The notes under the pieces are model-generated. The model saw only the letters and a program-made list of their open reading frames with translations, searched no databases and was not told the DNA's origin. A DNA stretch of 64,000 nt from Paenibacillus sp. RUD330 (GTDB lineage: Bacteria > Bacillota > Bacilli > Paenibacillales > Paenibacillaceae), in contig NZ_CP022655.2 in assembly GCF_002243345.2 (NCBI RefSeq), positions 2,916,501-2,980,500 of the forward strand. The letters are read 5' to 3'. The stretch's first letter is position 1. Each line of letters begins with the position of its first letter. A program made the position numbers and the translations under genes. Shown here in pieces: positions 40,501 to 49,647 of this stretch.

Positions 40501-43209
40501 ATGAATCCATCCCATCCATCCAACCCGACCGACGAAAATAAAGCCTGCGAGGAAGAACAGGAAAGCGGCAAGGCCGAATCCCGTCCATGGATGAAGGCTC
40601 TCAAGGCGCTTGAGCCGATCTATCGGATCAAGGCGCTGCGGCTGCTGCTGCCCGTATTCGTCATCGGACTCGTCTTCTTCGAAGGCAGGCATCTGTTCCA
40701 TGACATGTCCGCCGGCACGATGCTCCGCGAGCTGCGGCGTCTGCCGGATCGGGACATGCTGCTGCTGCTGGCGGCAGGCCTTGCGGCCGCGGCTGCCATG
40801 AGCGGCTACGACTTTGTCGTCCGCCGCCATTTCCGGCTCGAGATCGGCCGGTGGACGACCTTCCGCTTCGGATGGATCGCCAATACGTCCAACAACGTGC
40901 TCGGCTTCGCCGGATTCACCGGAGCCGGCCTCAGGGCGCTGCTCTACCGGGGCGAGGGCGTGCCGGTGCAGACGGCGGCCAAAGCCGTCGTCTTCCTGTC
41001 GCCGGTCATGATCGCCGGCTTGTCCATCATGGCCTGGGGAGACGCTTTCGGCCTCCTCCATGCCTCCAAGCTGTTCGATGCGCATCCTTGGCTGTACCCG
41101 GCCGTCTGGGGCATGGCGCTGTACGTGCCGCTGTTTCTGGCCATGCAGCGCTCCAAGCTGTACGCCCGCTGGTTCAACAGGGGGGAAAGCCAGCTGCCCT
41201 GGCGCGTCATAACGGCAAGCCTCGGCGCGTCGCTGCTGGAATGGCTGTCGGCGGCGGCCGTATTCACGCTCGCGGCGGACATCATGCTGCCGGAGCTGCC
41301 TGCCGATACGGTGCTCGGCATCTATGTCGCGGCCGCAGTGGCCGGCCTTGTGAGCATGGCGCCGGGAGGCGCAGGCGCCTTCGACCTCATCGCCGTGCTG
41401 GGACTGCAGCTGTACGGCGGCCATGCCAACCGGGCGCTGGCCATCCTTCTGCTGTTCCGCATCTTCTATTATCTGATTCCATGGATCATCGGCCTCATCC
41501 TGGCCGCAATCGAGCTCATTCCCCGGCGCAGACGCGATCCCGTGCCTGAGAACGAGAAGCTGCAGAACGCATTCAACGCCTGGCAGCGATTCTGGTCCTG
41601 GCCCGGACAGAACGCTTATATCGGAGATATCGGCGTCTGGGCTCTATCCAAGCTCGTGCTCGCGGCCGGAGCGGTGCTGCTGCTGTCCGCGGCGACGCCG
41701 GGCTTGCTGGGCAGGCTGGAGCTGACCGAAGGGCTGCTCACTTTGCCGGTCATGCACATTTCCCATCATCTTTCCGTCATGATCGGAATCGTGCTCGTCA
41801 TGCTGTCGAGGGGAATTTCTCTCAAGGTGAAGCGGGCCTACATCGCCGTCCTCGTCCTGCTCGTCGCTGGCGCAGTCTTCACCTTCGCCAAGGCGTTCGA
41901 CTACGAGGAAGCCGTCTTCCTGCTCCTCGTCGCCTTGCTGCTGTGGATTTCCCGTTCGCGCTTCTATCGCCGGAGCGCGCCGCTCGGGGCCGGCCGGCTC
42001 GGAGCCATGCTGGGCATATCCGCTGTCGTGGCGTTCCTGTACAGCTTTGTCGCCGACCATTCCGGCAAAGGATTCCTGCATCATCTCCCGCGCTCGTTCG
42101 ACCGCAGCCTGCTCCTGTCATCCGGCGAGCATGCGGCAGGCGCCGCCCTGGGACTTGCCGGAGCCTGGATCTTCCTCGCCGCCCTCATGCTGCTGCGTCC
42201 CGGACGGCCGCCGGGCTCCGCGCCGGACGAGCGGGACCTTGAGAAGCTTCGCACCTTCGTCGGAGGCAAGCAGGGCAATCCTCTCACTCCGATTCTGTAT
42301 ACAGGCGACAAAAGCCTGTTCTGGGCGGCGGACGGCGCAGCCCTTATTCCCTATGCCCGGATCCGCGGCAGGCTGGTCGCTCTCGGAGATCCGCTCGGTC
42401 CGATGGAGCTTGCGAGCCGGGCCGTGCAGGAATTCCAGACGTACGCCGACCGGTATGCGATGACGCCGGTCTTTTACCAGGCAAGTCCGGACTATCTCCC
42501 CGTCTACCACGAGAACGGCTTGCGGTTTTTCAAGCTAGGGGAAGAAGCGTTCGCCGATCCTGCCGCCTTCACGCTTGCAGGCAAAAGCCAGGCCGCCCTG
42601 CGCAGCGTCCGCAACCGCTTCGACCGGGACGGCTTCAGCTTCCGCATGGCCGCGCCTCCGCACAGCCGCGAGCTCATGGACGAGCTCCGGACGGTGTCCG
42701 ACGCCTGGCTTGGCGGCCGCCGCGAGAAGGGCTTCTCGCTCGGCTGGTTCAAGGACGATTATTTGCAGCGTTTTCCGATTGCGCTGATCAGCGGCCCGGA
42801 CGGCAGGACGGCCGCCTTCGCCTCGCTCGCCCCGTCGGAGGACGGCGGCAGGACGATGTCGGTCGATCTGATGAGGCATCTGCCCGGAGCCCCCAACGGG
42901 GTGATGGACCTGCTGTTCATCCGTCTGCTGGAATGGTGCAAGGCCGCAGGCTTCGACCGCTTCAATCTCGGCATGGCTCCGCTTGCGAGCGTCGGCGGCA
43001 GCAGCAAATCCTTCCGCGAGGAGAAGCTCGCCCGGCTCGTCTTCCAGTACGGTGGGCACTGGTACGGATTCCAGGGGCTGCGCCGCTACAAGGAGAAGTT
43101 CGACCCCGTCTGGGAGCCGCGTTACCTGGCTTACCCGGAAGCGACGAGCCTGCCGCTGCTGCTGCTCGATCTCGTCCAGCTCGTCTCCCGGAAGGCGGAC
43201 AAGCGCTGA
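40501..43209 (+). CDS. mprF: Phosphatidylglycerol lysyltransferase/flippase MprF
   Basis: The 902-residue protein has an N-terminal flippase of 12-14 membrane spans (about residues 35-590) and a cytoplasmic GNAT-type synthetase (about 620-900) with TPILYTGDKSLFWAADGAALIPY..., RNRFDRDGFSF and FNLGMAPLASVGGSS. MprF transfers lysine (or another amino acid) from tRNA to phosphatidylglycerol and flips it outward, giving resistance to cationic peptides. The ATG after GGCGGACAATCGCAA is used; the long upstream frame to 40312 is antisense to the 90-residue gene and lacks support. Confidence 0.94.
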   Translation: MNPSHPSNPTDENKACEEEQESGKAESRPWMKALKALEPIYRIKALRLLLPVFVIGLVFFEGRHLFHDMSAGTMLRELRRLPDRDMLLLLAAGLAAAAAMSGYDFVVRRHFRLEIGRWTTFRFGWIANTSNNVLGFAGFTGAGLRALLYRGEGVPVQTAAKAVVFLSPVMIAGLSIMAWGDAFGLLHASKLFDAHPWLYPAVWGMALYVPLFLAMQRSKLYARWFNRGESQLPWRVITASLGASLLEWLSAAAVFTLAADIMLPELPADTVLGIYVAAAVAGLVSMAPGGAGAFDLIAVLGLQLYGGHANRALAILLLFRIFYYLIPWIIGLILAAIELIPRRRRDPVPENEKLQNAFNAWQRFWSWPGQNAYIGDIGVWALSKLVLAAGAVLLLSAATPGLLGRLELTEGLLTLPVMHISHHLSVMIGIVLVMLSRGISLKVKRAYIAVLVLLVAGAVFTFAKAFDYEEAVFLLLVALLLWISRSRFYRRSAPLGAGRLGAMLGISAVVAFLYSFVADHSGKGFLHHLPRSFDRSLLLSSGEHAAGAALGLAGAWIFLAALMLLRPGRPPGSAPDERDLEKLRTFVGGKQGNPLTPILYTGDKSLFWAADGAALIPYARIRGRLVALGDPLGPMELASRAVQEFQTYADRYAMTPVFYQASPDYLPVYHENGLRFFKLGEEAFADPAAFTLAGKSQAALRSVRNRFDRDGFSFRMAAPPHSRELMDELRTVSDAWLGGRREKGFSLGWFKDDYLQRFPIALISGPDGRTAAFASLAPSEDGGRTMSVDLMRHLPGAPNGVMDLLFIRLLEWCKAAGFDRFNLGMAPLASVGGSSKSFREEKLARLVFQYGGHWYGFQGLRRYKEKFDPVWEPRYLAYPEATSLPLLLLDLVQLVSRKADKR

Positions 43210-43296
43210 AGCGTGATCGCCGCCCGATTTTCAGCTTTCCTTAAGCTTGGGATGGTACGCTCCGTTACGACACGGATGCGAAAGAAGGCAGACGAT

Positions 43297-44415
43297 ATGA
43301 AATGGAAAGTTCCTGCGGCGGCAAGCGCTGCCGCCCTGCTGGCAGCTGCAGCCTTGCTTGGCCTCATGCTGTACCGCGGCGTCGTCGGCAAGCCCCTTGC
43401 CGGACATACCTCCGCCGCGCAGCTCCCCTCATCCAAAGGCTGGAGCCAACAGCCTGCCCGAAGCAAGCATAAGGGAGGCCGTTCGCCCAACGGAGGCGCC
43501 GCTCCGGTCCCCATAATTCCGGTTCCGGCATCCGTGCCGGCTTCGTTCCAAGGCAAAGTAGGCGTGCTCATGTACCATGACATCGAGCCGGCCGCAGCCG
43601 GAGCCGACTCGATCACGCCGGGGCAGTTCGCCTCCGAGCTCGACGGTCTCCGCAAGATCGGCTACCGGATCATCTCGCTGCAGCAGTTCCGCATGTTCAT
43701 GCAGGGCAAGCAAGATGTGCCGCAAGGCTCGCTGCTCATTACGTTCGACGACGGCTACGAGAGCTTTTACCGTTATGCCTATCCCATTCTGAAGCAGCGC
43801 GGCCTAAGCGGAGCCTGCTTTGTCGTTACCGGCGATTTCAGCCCTTCGGCTCTCGTCTACACGCCGCATATGACGCCCGCGGAGATAGCGAAGATGGAAT
43901 CCGACGATCCCGTGATGGAGGTCCAGGCGCACTCCGACGCGCTGCATGTCAAAATCGACCGCCGCCATGACTTGCTCACGGGCCGCATTCTCCGTGCCGG
44001 CAGGCTCGAAAGCGATGCCGATTATCGGGCCCGAATTACAGCCGACACGATCAAATGCCTGTCCGCCCTGCGGCCGCTCAACTCCCATCCGGTGGATTCG
44101 TTCGCTTATCCTTACGGCCTGCATACACCCGAGGCGGTTTCCCTGCTGCGCGCGCAAGAAATCAAATACGCCTTCACGACCGCTCCCGGGCTCGCAAGCC
44201 GCAACTCCGACGCGATGCTTCTGCCTCGGGTCAATGCCGGATCGCCGGCGATCTCGACCGCGTCGATCGCGGCCGAGCTGAACCGGCTTGCCGCCGCCAT
44301 GCCGCCGCTGCGCAAGGGGGCGGGGGTCGCTGCGCAGGCTCCGAGCCCTACGGCGCCTCACGCCGGTACGGGAAGGCTGTCTACTCCCGCACCCAGCGCG
44401 CTCCAAGCCTCTTGA
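43297..44415 (+). CDS. Membrane-anchored polysaccharide deacetylase
   Basis: The 372-residue protein has an N-terminal signal/anchor (VPAAASAAALLAAAALLGLMLYRG), a Ser/Gly/Pro linker, and a NodB-type domain: VGVLMYHDIE near residue 90, LLITFDDGYESFYRYAYPIL (catalytic Asp and metal site), HSDALH as the metal His motif, and FAYPYG. It probably deacetylates N-acetylglucosamine-containing polymers outside the cell, in the manner of PgaB/IcaB-like proteins. ATG 43297 is set by GAAGG nine bases upstream. It follows mprF closely and may be co-transcribed. Confidence 0.9.
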   Translation: MKWKVPAAASAAALLAAAALLGLMLYRGVVGKPLAGHTSAAQLPSSKGWSQQPARSKHKGGRSPNGGAAPVPIIPVPASVPASFQGKVGVLMYHDIEPAAAGADSITPGQFASELDGLRKIGYRIISLQQFRMFMQGKQDVPQGSLLITFDDGYESFYRYAYPILKQRGLSGACFVVTGDFSPSALVYTPHMTPAEIAKMESDDPVMEVQAHSDALHVKIDRRHDLLTGRILRAGRLESDADYRARITADTIKCLSALRPLNSHPVDSFAYPYGLHTPEAVSLLRAQEIKYAFTTAPGLASRNSDAMLLPRVNAGSPAISTASIAAELNRLAAAMPPLRKGAGVAAQAPSPTAPHAGTGRLSTPAPSALQAS

Positions 44416-44445
44416 AGGACAGCTGGCGATCAGCCTCCGCGATGT

Positions 44446-44528
44446 CTTAACTGCGTCGGATGCCCCTTAACAGCCATCGAAAGACTCTAACAGCCGTCAG
44501 ATGACCCTAAACAGCCCCCGGATGCCCC
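44446..44528. repeat. Degenerate 21-bp tandem repeat, four units
   Basis: Units start at 44446, 44467, 44488 and 44508 and share the pattern TAAC(A/T)GCC.TC..ATG.CCC. The last unit forms the left arm of the terminator hairpin. The repeat lies between the deacetylase and DUF4166 genes. Confidence 0.6.
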
Positions 44529-44545
44529 GCATCCGGGGGCTGTTT
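44509..44545. terminator. Bidirectional terminator, 17-bp perfect stem
   Basis: Bases 44509-44525 pair perfectly with 44529-44545 around a CCC loop, between the convergent deacetylase and DUF4166 genes. Confidence 0.9.
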
Positions 44546-45252
44546 CATTCCCGGCGCTCCGTGCGGATCGGAAGCGCATGCGGAGGCACGGCGGCTGCGG
44601 CCCGTTCCATCCTGTTCTCGAAACGGCCCTCGTAGCGGAACACATCGCCCAAAAGCGGGCTTTTCACCCCGACACGGATCCGGAACAGACCCGCCTCGTC
44701 GTCGAACCATTCCTCTACATCCGCTCGGCCGGTAAATGCATCCGGAAAGCGGAATCCCGCCCAGCCCTCGTAGAACCTCTGCGCACCCGAGCGCAGCCGG
44801 ATGCCGCCGGCCGCTGTCGGCTCGATCTCCAGATCGACCGCCAGATGCTGCCTGTTCCCGAGATAGTCGACGATGCAGCCCCGGCTGCGGCTGAAAACCA
44901 TCGTCGCATCGAAGCGGCGGATCCGCTTCGGGAAGCGGAAGGTGCGGATCCAGGTGACGGTCTCCCTCCCGAACCGGTCCTTGTAGCTGTAATTTTCCAC
45001 CGTGAACGGAACGGCCGCACCGCTCTCCGGAAACAGGATATGGCGCCGGGTGCCGATATGGAGCGGAAGCTTGGCCAGCCGGTTGTGCCAGACGACATCC
45101 ATGCAGCCGCTGCCGACTGCCGCGGCGGCGGAGCCGCTGTGCAAGGAGAAGCGCTCCCGGACTCGGGGATGCAGCTTGCCGAACTCCTTTCCGAGCGCAA
45201 GCTCGTAGATCGACTTGCCGGCATTCCGGCCGGCATCTTGGAACCTGTTCAT
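44545..45252 (-). CDS. DUF4166 domain-containing protein
   Basis: The 235-residue protein has the DUF4166 pattern: LHPRVRERFSL near residue 25, MDVVWHNRLAKLPLH, PFTVENYSYKDRFGRETVTWIRTFRFP, and GIRLRSGAQRFYEGWAGFRFPDAFTGRADVEEWFDD, in a soluble beta-rich fold. Function is unknown. Its ATG overlaps the stop of the SRPBCC-DoxX gene, so it is translationally coupled as the last gene of a three-gene operon. Confidence 0.85.
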   Translation of the reverse strand: MNRFQDAGRNAGKSIYELALGKEFGKLHPRVRERFSLHSGSAAAAVGSGCMDVVWHNRLAKLPLHIGTRRHILFPESGAAVPFTVENYSYKDRFGRETVTWIRTFRFPKRIRRFDATMVFSRSRGCIVDYLGNRQHLAVDLEIEPTAAGGIRLRSGAQRFYEGWAGFRFPDAFTGRADVEEWFDDEAGLFRIRVGVKSPLLGDVFRYEGRFENRMERAAAAVPPHALPIRTERRE

Positions 45253-46238
45253 GACGTCGGTCTCCTTCCTATTCCTAGACTCCGTTTCTCTTCTGCCCTC
45301 GGCTGCTTGCGCAGGCATCTCGAAGCCCGGGGGCAATATGGGACCGCAATCGCCGCAGCCGCCGACAGCACGAGCAGCGGAACCGTTGTCGTCAGCGGGT
45401 TGAACGGCTCGGACAACAGCTCCGGACGGAGCGCGGCTCCGCATGCGGACAGCAGCAGCATGCAGGCGGCCTGGATGGCGATGACCGCTCGGGAATGCCT
45501 GCAGACCGCTAAAAGGACGGCTGCGGCAGCTTCCGCCCAGCCGAGCAGGTGCAGGGCGGACGTTTGCTCCGGCGATGCCAAACCAATCCCCGCCAGCATG
45601 CCGAGCTCCGTGCCGGAGTCGTGGAGCAGCTTCGGCACGATACCTTCGTAGAGCCACATGCCCGCAAGAGCGGTTATAGACAACAGATGAATGGCTGCCA
45701 TGGCGATGACCAGCTCCGGCTGCCACCCCTTCTCGGCCCACATCCGGAGCCGATCGAAGCTCCACGCTGTCGCCCACCCCATTAGCGGCCGGAACAAATA
45801 TCGGTCCGCCAGCTTCCCGGCGATTCCAAACCGGGTCGAGTACGTGTAGCGGGTCATGAACCGCAGCCCTTCCTCCGTCTGCTCATACTGCCAGTAACCC
45901 GCTCCAGACCGGAGCAAGACCCATTTTTGGGAGGAGGAGAACCGTAACGTCGACATCCTCCGGCCGGCTGCGGCGTCCGGCCGCGTCTTCGTTTCCCCGA
46001 AGCCTTCGACAGCCGCTCCGAAGCCGATCCGCGTCCGGTAGCGGAACAGCCTTCCTGTCCGTCCCTCCGCTTGCGGCAGAAAATCGATGGACGTAAACCG
46101 AAGATCCCAGCGTTCATGAAGCTTGGGCTGCTGGGTCAGCCGCCAAAGCTCCTCAATGCCGCAGCGCATCTTCATTTCAACGTAGATCGGCGGGAGAGAT
46201 TCCTTCCCCTTAACATGGCTGCCCCCGGACCGGCTCAT
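45249..46238 (-). CDS. SRPBCC domain fused to a DoxX-like membrane domain
   Basis: The 329-residue protein begins with a START/SRPBCC-like ligand-binding half (residues 15-160: EELWRLTQQPKLHERWDLRFTSIDFLP, with the WEK-like end near 165) and continues as a four-span DoxX-like membrane domain (ELVIAMAAIHLLSITALAGMWL, LHLLGWAEAAAAVLLAV, VIAIQAACMLLLSACGAAL, LTTTVPLLVLSAAAAIAV). The pairing suggests binding of a hydrophobic or quinone-type molecule at the membrane. It overlaps both neighbours by four bases. Confidence 0.8.
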   Translation of the reverse strand: MSRSGGSHVKGKESLPPIYVEMKMRCGIEELWRLTQQPKLHERWDLRFTSIDFLPQAEGRTGRLFRYRTRIGFGAAVEGFGETKTRPDAAAGRRMSTLRFSSSQKWVLLRSGAGYWQYEQTEEGLRFMTRYTYSTRFGIAGKLADRYLFRPLMGWATAWSFDRLRMWAEKGWQPELVIAMAAIHLLSITALAGMWLYEGIVPKLLHDSGTELGMLAGIGLASPEQTSALHLLGWAEAAAAVLLAVCRHSRAVIAIQAACMLLLSACGAALRPELLSEPFNPLTTTVPLLVLSAAAAIAVPYCPRASRCLRKQPRAEEKRSLGIGRRPTS

Positions 46239-46684
46239 TTTCCCGCCTCCTCCGGCTCATCCAGCAGCCGGAGAGCCTCTTCGGCGCTTTCCACCTGCTT
46301 GCCGCGGATTCGTTCCGCATCCAGCAGGCTGCAGCTTCCTTGCGGCGCCAGCCGATGCCGGAGCTTGGCCAGTGCGTCATAGCCGGCATCCCGGATGCCG
46401 GAAGGCAGCGCCTGCAAAAGGGCGGCGGGCACCCGGCCGCCTCGGAGCATGGACAGCAGGAGCATGGCAGCCGTTCCTTTCGTGTATGCTCTCTCCTCCG
46501 TCACCAGGACGAAGCTGTTCCGTGCCGCCGCCGGCTGCCCGTGCCGCTCCAGAATGACGCGAGCCGCCTCGGATTGCAGCGCAGCGAACCGCAGCCTGTC
46601 CTCCGGATCCCGATTGGCGGCGAATCGCGTCAACGCTCCGCAAAGCGCGCAGCTTCCGTCAACAAGCGCGATCGATCGTTTCAT
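46235..46684 (-). CDS. DCC-family thiol-disulfide oxidoreductase-like protein
   Basis: The 149-residue protein starts with the family signature VDGSCALCGALTRFAANRD (D-G-x-C-x-x-C at residues 9-15), followed by LRFAALQSE and a helical C-terminus. DCC proteins have a thioredoxin-like fold with a CxxC redox centre and are often linked to DoxX or HTTM membrane proteins. It is the first gene of the coupled DCC / SRPBCC-DoxX / DUF4166 operon. Confidence 0.9.
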   Translation of the reverse strand: MKRSIALVDGSCALCGALTRFAANRDPEDRLRFAALQSEAARVILERHGQPAAARNSFVLVTEERAYTKGTAAMLLLSMLRGGRVPAALLQALPSGIRDAGYDALAKLRHRLAPQGSCSLLDAERIRGKQVESAEEALRLLDEPEEAGK

Positions 46685-46777
46685 TGCACAGCCCTCCCTT
46701 TCATCGCCTTTTCCTGATGCTTCTATCGTACCGCGGCTGCGCAGACAGCATCAGGCCTCAAAAGAAGAGGAGGGAAC

Positions 46778-46814
46778 GGCAAAGAGGGCCTACATTGCGT
46801 AGGCCCTCTTTGCC
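46778..46814. terminator. Terminator after the response regulator
   Basis: GGCAAAGAGGGCCTAC pairs perfectly with GTAGGCCCTCTTTGCC around a 5-base loop; the T run lies inside the stem end. Confidence 0.8.
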
Positions 46815-46837
46815 ATGCATATGCCGCCGCGTCCGGC

Positions 46838-47497
46838 TCAATCCCGCTCGCTTCCGGCGCCGTCCCCGTCCCCTCTCTTGATTTTGCGCACCGCTTCGCG
46901 GCTGCTGCGCGCGCCGAGCTTCTTGAGGATCCGGTTCACCTGGTTTTTCAGCGTGCTCTCGCTCTTGTAGAGCCTTCTGCCGATCTCGGCCTGAGTCGTG
47001 CCGCTCTCGATCAGCTCATACACCTCCCGCTCGGATGGAGTCAGCGGCTGAAGCTGCTCCTCACGCTTGAGCCTGCGGAATTCCTTCAGCAGCGCCTGCA
47101 TGGGCGCCGGCTGATGGACGGCCTTGCGGATCGCGGCCGGCAGCTCCCGGTAGTCCGTCTTCTCGATGTACTGCACCGCGCCGGAACCGAATGCCCGGGT
47201 CATCGCCGACTCCTCGCCTACGGAGGTCAGCATGATGATCGGCGAATTCCGCAGCTCCAGCAGGTCGGCGGCTGCTCTTATTCCGTCCCGGACACCTTCG
47301 CCGAGCTGGATGTCCATCAGGACGACATCATATTCCAAGGCGGCGGCCACCTTAAGGGCCTCTTCCGGCCCACGCGCGGAAGCTGCCAGGAGCATATCCG
47401 GCTCGGCGCTCAGAAAGCGGCTCATCGCGCGGATCCAGTCCGGGTCGTCTTCCACCATCAAGATCCGGATCAGCCGATTGTCATGCTCATTTCCCAT
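46838..47497 (-). CDS. NarL/LuxR-type response regulator
   Basis: The 219-residue protein has a receiver domain (ILMVEDDPDWIRAM with the acidic pair, phospho-acceptor Asp in YDVVLMDIQLGEG near residue 57, and Thr/Lys in MLTS and YIEKTDY) and a LuxR helix-turn-helix (LTPSEREVYELIESGTTQAEIGRRLYKSESTLKNQVNRILKKLGA). It is the partner of the overlapping histidine kinase. The ATG at 47497 follows GGGAGG by 12 bases; an ATG 27 bases upstream is the alternative. The target genes are unknown. Confidence 0.9.
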   Translation of the reverse strand: MGNEHDNRLIRILMVEDDPDWIRAMSRFLSAEPDMLLAASARGPEEALKVAAALEYDVVLMDIQLGEGVRDGIRAAADLLELRNSPIIMLTSVGEESAMTRAFGSGAVQYIEKTDYRELPAAIRKAVHQPAPMQALLKEFRRLKREEQLQPLTPSEREVYELIESGTTQAEIGRRLYKSESTLKNQVNRILKKLGARSSREAVRKIKRGDGDGAGSERD

Positions 47498-48860
47498 TCC
47501 TTGGTCCAGCCTCCCTTTTTCCATCCGGCATACGGCTTGGCGCCATCGTCAGCTCGAGCGTCGTTCCGGTTCCTTCGACTGTGCTGACGCGGACCCTGCC
47601 TCCGGCCCGCTTCATGACCTGGTACACATACGACAAGCCGATTCCATAATTGCTCCTTCCCTGCTTCGTGCTGTAGAAGGGCAGGAACAGATAGGGCAGA
47701 TGGACGGCGGCGATGCCGGGGCCGTCGTCGGCGATCCGAACGACAAGCTTTCTCCGCTCCCGCAGCAGGCTTGCCGAGACGGTCCCTCCCGGACCAGCCG
47801 CTTCGACTCCGTTGGAGATGACGTTCACGAGCGCTTCCTCGAGATGGAACGGATCGCAGCTCACATGCGCAGCAGAACGGATATCGCCTGCAGCGAGCGA
47901 GACGCCGCGGAGAGCGGCGGCGGCGCTGCATCGGGCAACGGAACGCAGCAGCAGCTCGTCCAGGCGGCAATGCTGCTCCCGCCAATCCATCTCCCTCGTC
48001 TGGCCGTGAATTCTCGTCACCGCATCCAGCATCCGATCGGCGGAATCCCGGATCAGCTCCAGGCTTTCTGCCGCGCTGCCCTCCGCCGCGAGCCGAGGCT
48101 CCGCCATGTTCAGCTCCCGATCGAGCAGCTCGGCTCCGATCTTGATTTTGCCGATTTCGTTTTTCAGGGAATGGCTCAGCATCGAGGCGCCCATGCCTGC
48201 CGTCCGCATCGCGCTCTCGACGGGATCGCGCTCTACGCGGAGCCTGATGCCAAGAACGCCGTAAAGAAAAATGGCGACCAGAGCGGCTCCCATCGAATAG
48301 GCGATGAACATGGCCACATAGGGAAAGAAATCGTACTGGGGCCGCAGCGCGCGGCCGACGTTGATAAAGCCCAGGACTCCGAGAAGCGTCGGCACCATGA
48401 CGGCCGTCAAGGCCAGTCTGCTCCTGCGGCTGGCGGCATGCCGCTCCCTGTGCAGCGACACGAGGAGGCATGCGCAGGCTGCGGCGTAATAGGGCCCCGC
48501 CCATACCAGCAGCATGCCGTAGTTCGGGGCATGTGCGGGCGCCAGCAGCCAAGCGCCGGCGGCAGATGCAGCCGGCGGCGCCAGCAGCAGCAGCTTGGCG
48601 GCCGTCCGCTGCCTGCTTGACGGCAGGAAGCCGCCATACAGCAGGTAGAAAATGAGGACCGCGTAAGGAGTCAGGCATGCATTGAACAATCCGGCAGCCT
48701 CCGCGAAGCCTGACAGTCCCCGCTGCCGAAGCTGCTCCGTCAAGCCTCCCGAAGCCGCCGTCAGCATGAAGATGGCAGCCCAGCGGTTGACCGCTTCCTG
48801 CGGCCGCGCCAGCCAGGCTGCCGCCCCTGCGGCTGTAAGAGCCGCGAAATAATAAAGCAC
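47487..48860 (-). CDS. Sensor histidine kinase with a multi-span membrane sensor
   Basis: The 457-residue protein has about seven membrane spans (residues 1-215), resembling the 7TM sensors of Gram-positive kinases. The transmitter follows: the His in MLSHSLKNEIGKIKIGAELLD near 233, the N-box NVISNGVEAAGPG near 355, the G1 box ADDGPGIA near 380, the F box LPFYSTK, and the G2 box NYGIGLSYV. It overlaps the response-regulator gene by a few codons, so the two form a coupled two-component system. Confidence 0.9.
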   Translation of the reverse strand: MLYYFAALTAAGAAAWLARPQEAVNRWAAIFMLTAASGGLTEQLRQRGLSGFAEAAGLFNACLTPYAVLIFYLLYGGFLPSSRQRTAAKLLLLAPPAASAAGAWLLAPAHAPNYGMLLVWAGPYYAAACACLLVSLHRERHAASRRSRLALTAVMVPTLLGVLGFINVGRALRPQYDFFPYVAMFIAYSMGAALVAIFLYGVLGIRLRVERDPVESAMRTAGMGASMLSHSLKNEIGKIKIGAELLDRELNMAEPRLAAEGSAAESLELIRDSADRMLDAVTRIHGQTREMDWREQHCRLDELLLRSVARCSAAAALRGVSLAAGDIRSAAHVSCDPFHLEEALVNVISNGVEAAGPGGTVSASLLRERRKLVVRIADDGPGIAAVHLPYLFLPFYSTKQGRSNYGIGLSYVYQVMKRAGGRVRVSTVEGTGTTLELTMAPSRMPDGKREAGPRNGK

Positions 48861-48978
48861 GGATCCACCCCTTTGTCAGCTCATACTGCCATTATATCGG
48901 ATAAGTGGCCGGAGCAGCTTGGAGGAATTCGGCAATGCGGCGGCCAAGCCCGATCGGGCAAGGACAGAAAATCAAAAA

Positions 48979-49006
48979 ACCGGCACCCGTCTATACGGAT
49001 GCCGGT
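48979..49006 (-). terminator. Terminator after the macro-domain gene
   Basis: ACCGGC ... CCGT pairs with ACGG ... GCCGGT around CTAT. The T run is on the minus strand (TTTTTTGAT). Confidence 0.8.
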
Positions 49007-49018
49007 CCAGAAGCAGGC

Positions 49019-49579
49019 CTAGCCGGAGGCCAGATAGGCCTGCTTCATCTGCATGCCGTAACAACGGCAATTTTCCTCATCCTTGCAGACGAACGTGATT
49101 CTTTTGATGGAAGTGTCCTCGCGCCTCTTGATATATGCCTTCACCTCGGCAAAAGCGATCGCCGCCGCTTCTTCCTTGGGATATCCGTAAATGCCGGTGC
49201 TGATGGCCGGAAAAGCGATGCTGGAAGCCTTGCTGGCGTCGGCGATCTCCAGCGCTCTGCGGTAACAGCTGGCGAGCAGACGCTTCTCTCCGTGGCCGCC
49301 GCCCTGCCAGACCGGTCCGACCGCATGGATGACATAGGCTGCCGGAAGCTTGCCCGCCGTCGTAATGACCGCGTCTCCGGTGGAGCAGCCTCCCTTGTCG
49401 TTGCGGATCAGCATCAGCTCGTCGTGTATGGCGATGCCGCCAGCCTGCATGATCGCCCCGTCTACGCCCGCGCCGCCGGAAAGGCTGGCATTGGCGGCAT
49501 TGACAATGATATCGGCTTCTATGCGGGCAATGTCTCCCTGGACCGTCTCGAGCAGCGTGGAATTGATCTGGATCGTCAT
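49019..49579 (-). CDS. Macro-domain protein (O-acetyl-ADP-ribose deacetylase type)
   Basis: The 186-residue protein has the MacroD-like ADP-ribose pocket: DIIVNAANASLSGGAGVDGAIMQAGG near residues 23-48, GDAVITTAGKLPAAYVIHAVGPVW near 68-91, and AFPAISTGIYGYPKEEAAAIA near 121-141. It probably hydrolyses O-acetyl-ADP-ribose or mono-ADP-ribosyl groups. It is monocistronic with its own terminator. There is no adjacent sirtuin or toxin. Confidence 0.92.
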   Translation of the reverse strand: MTIQINSTLLETVQGDIARIEADIIVNAANASLSGGAGVDGAIMQAGGIAIHDELMLIRNDKGGCSTGDAVITTAGKLPAAYVIHAVGPVWQGGGHGEKRLLASCYRRALEIADASKASSIAFPAISTGIYGYPKEEAAAIAFAEVKAYIKRREDTSIKRITFVCKDEENCRCYGMQMKQAYLASG

Positions 49580-49647
49580 CGTCTTCGCCTTCCTCCCGCT
49601 TACATTCTACCCAGTACTTACTCCAGGAGGACGCCGTTGAATCGGAG

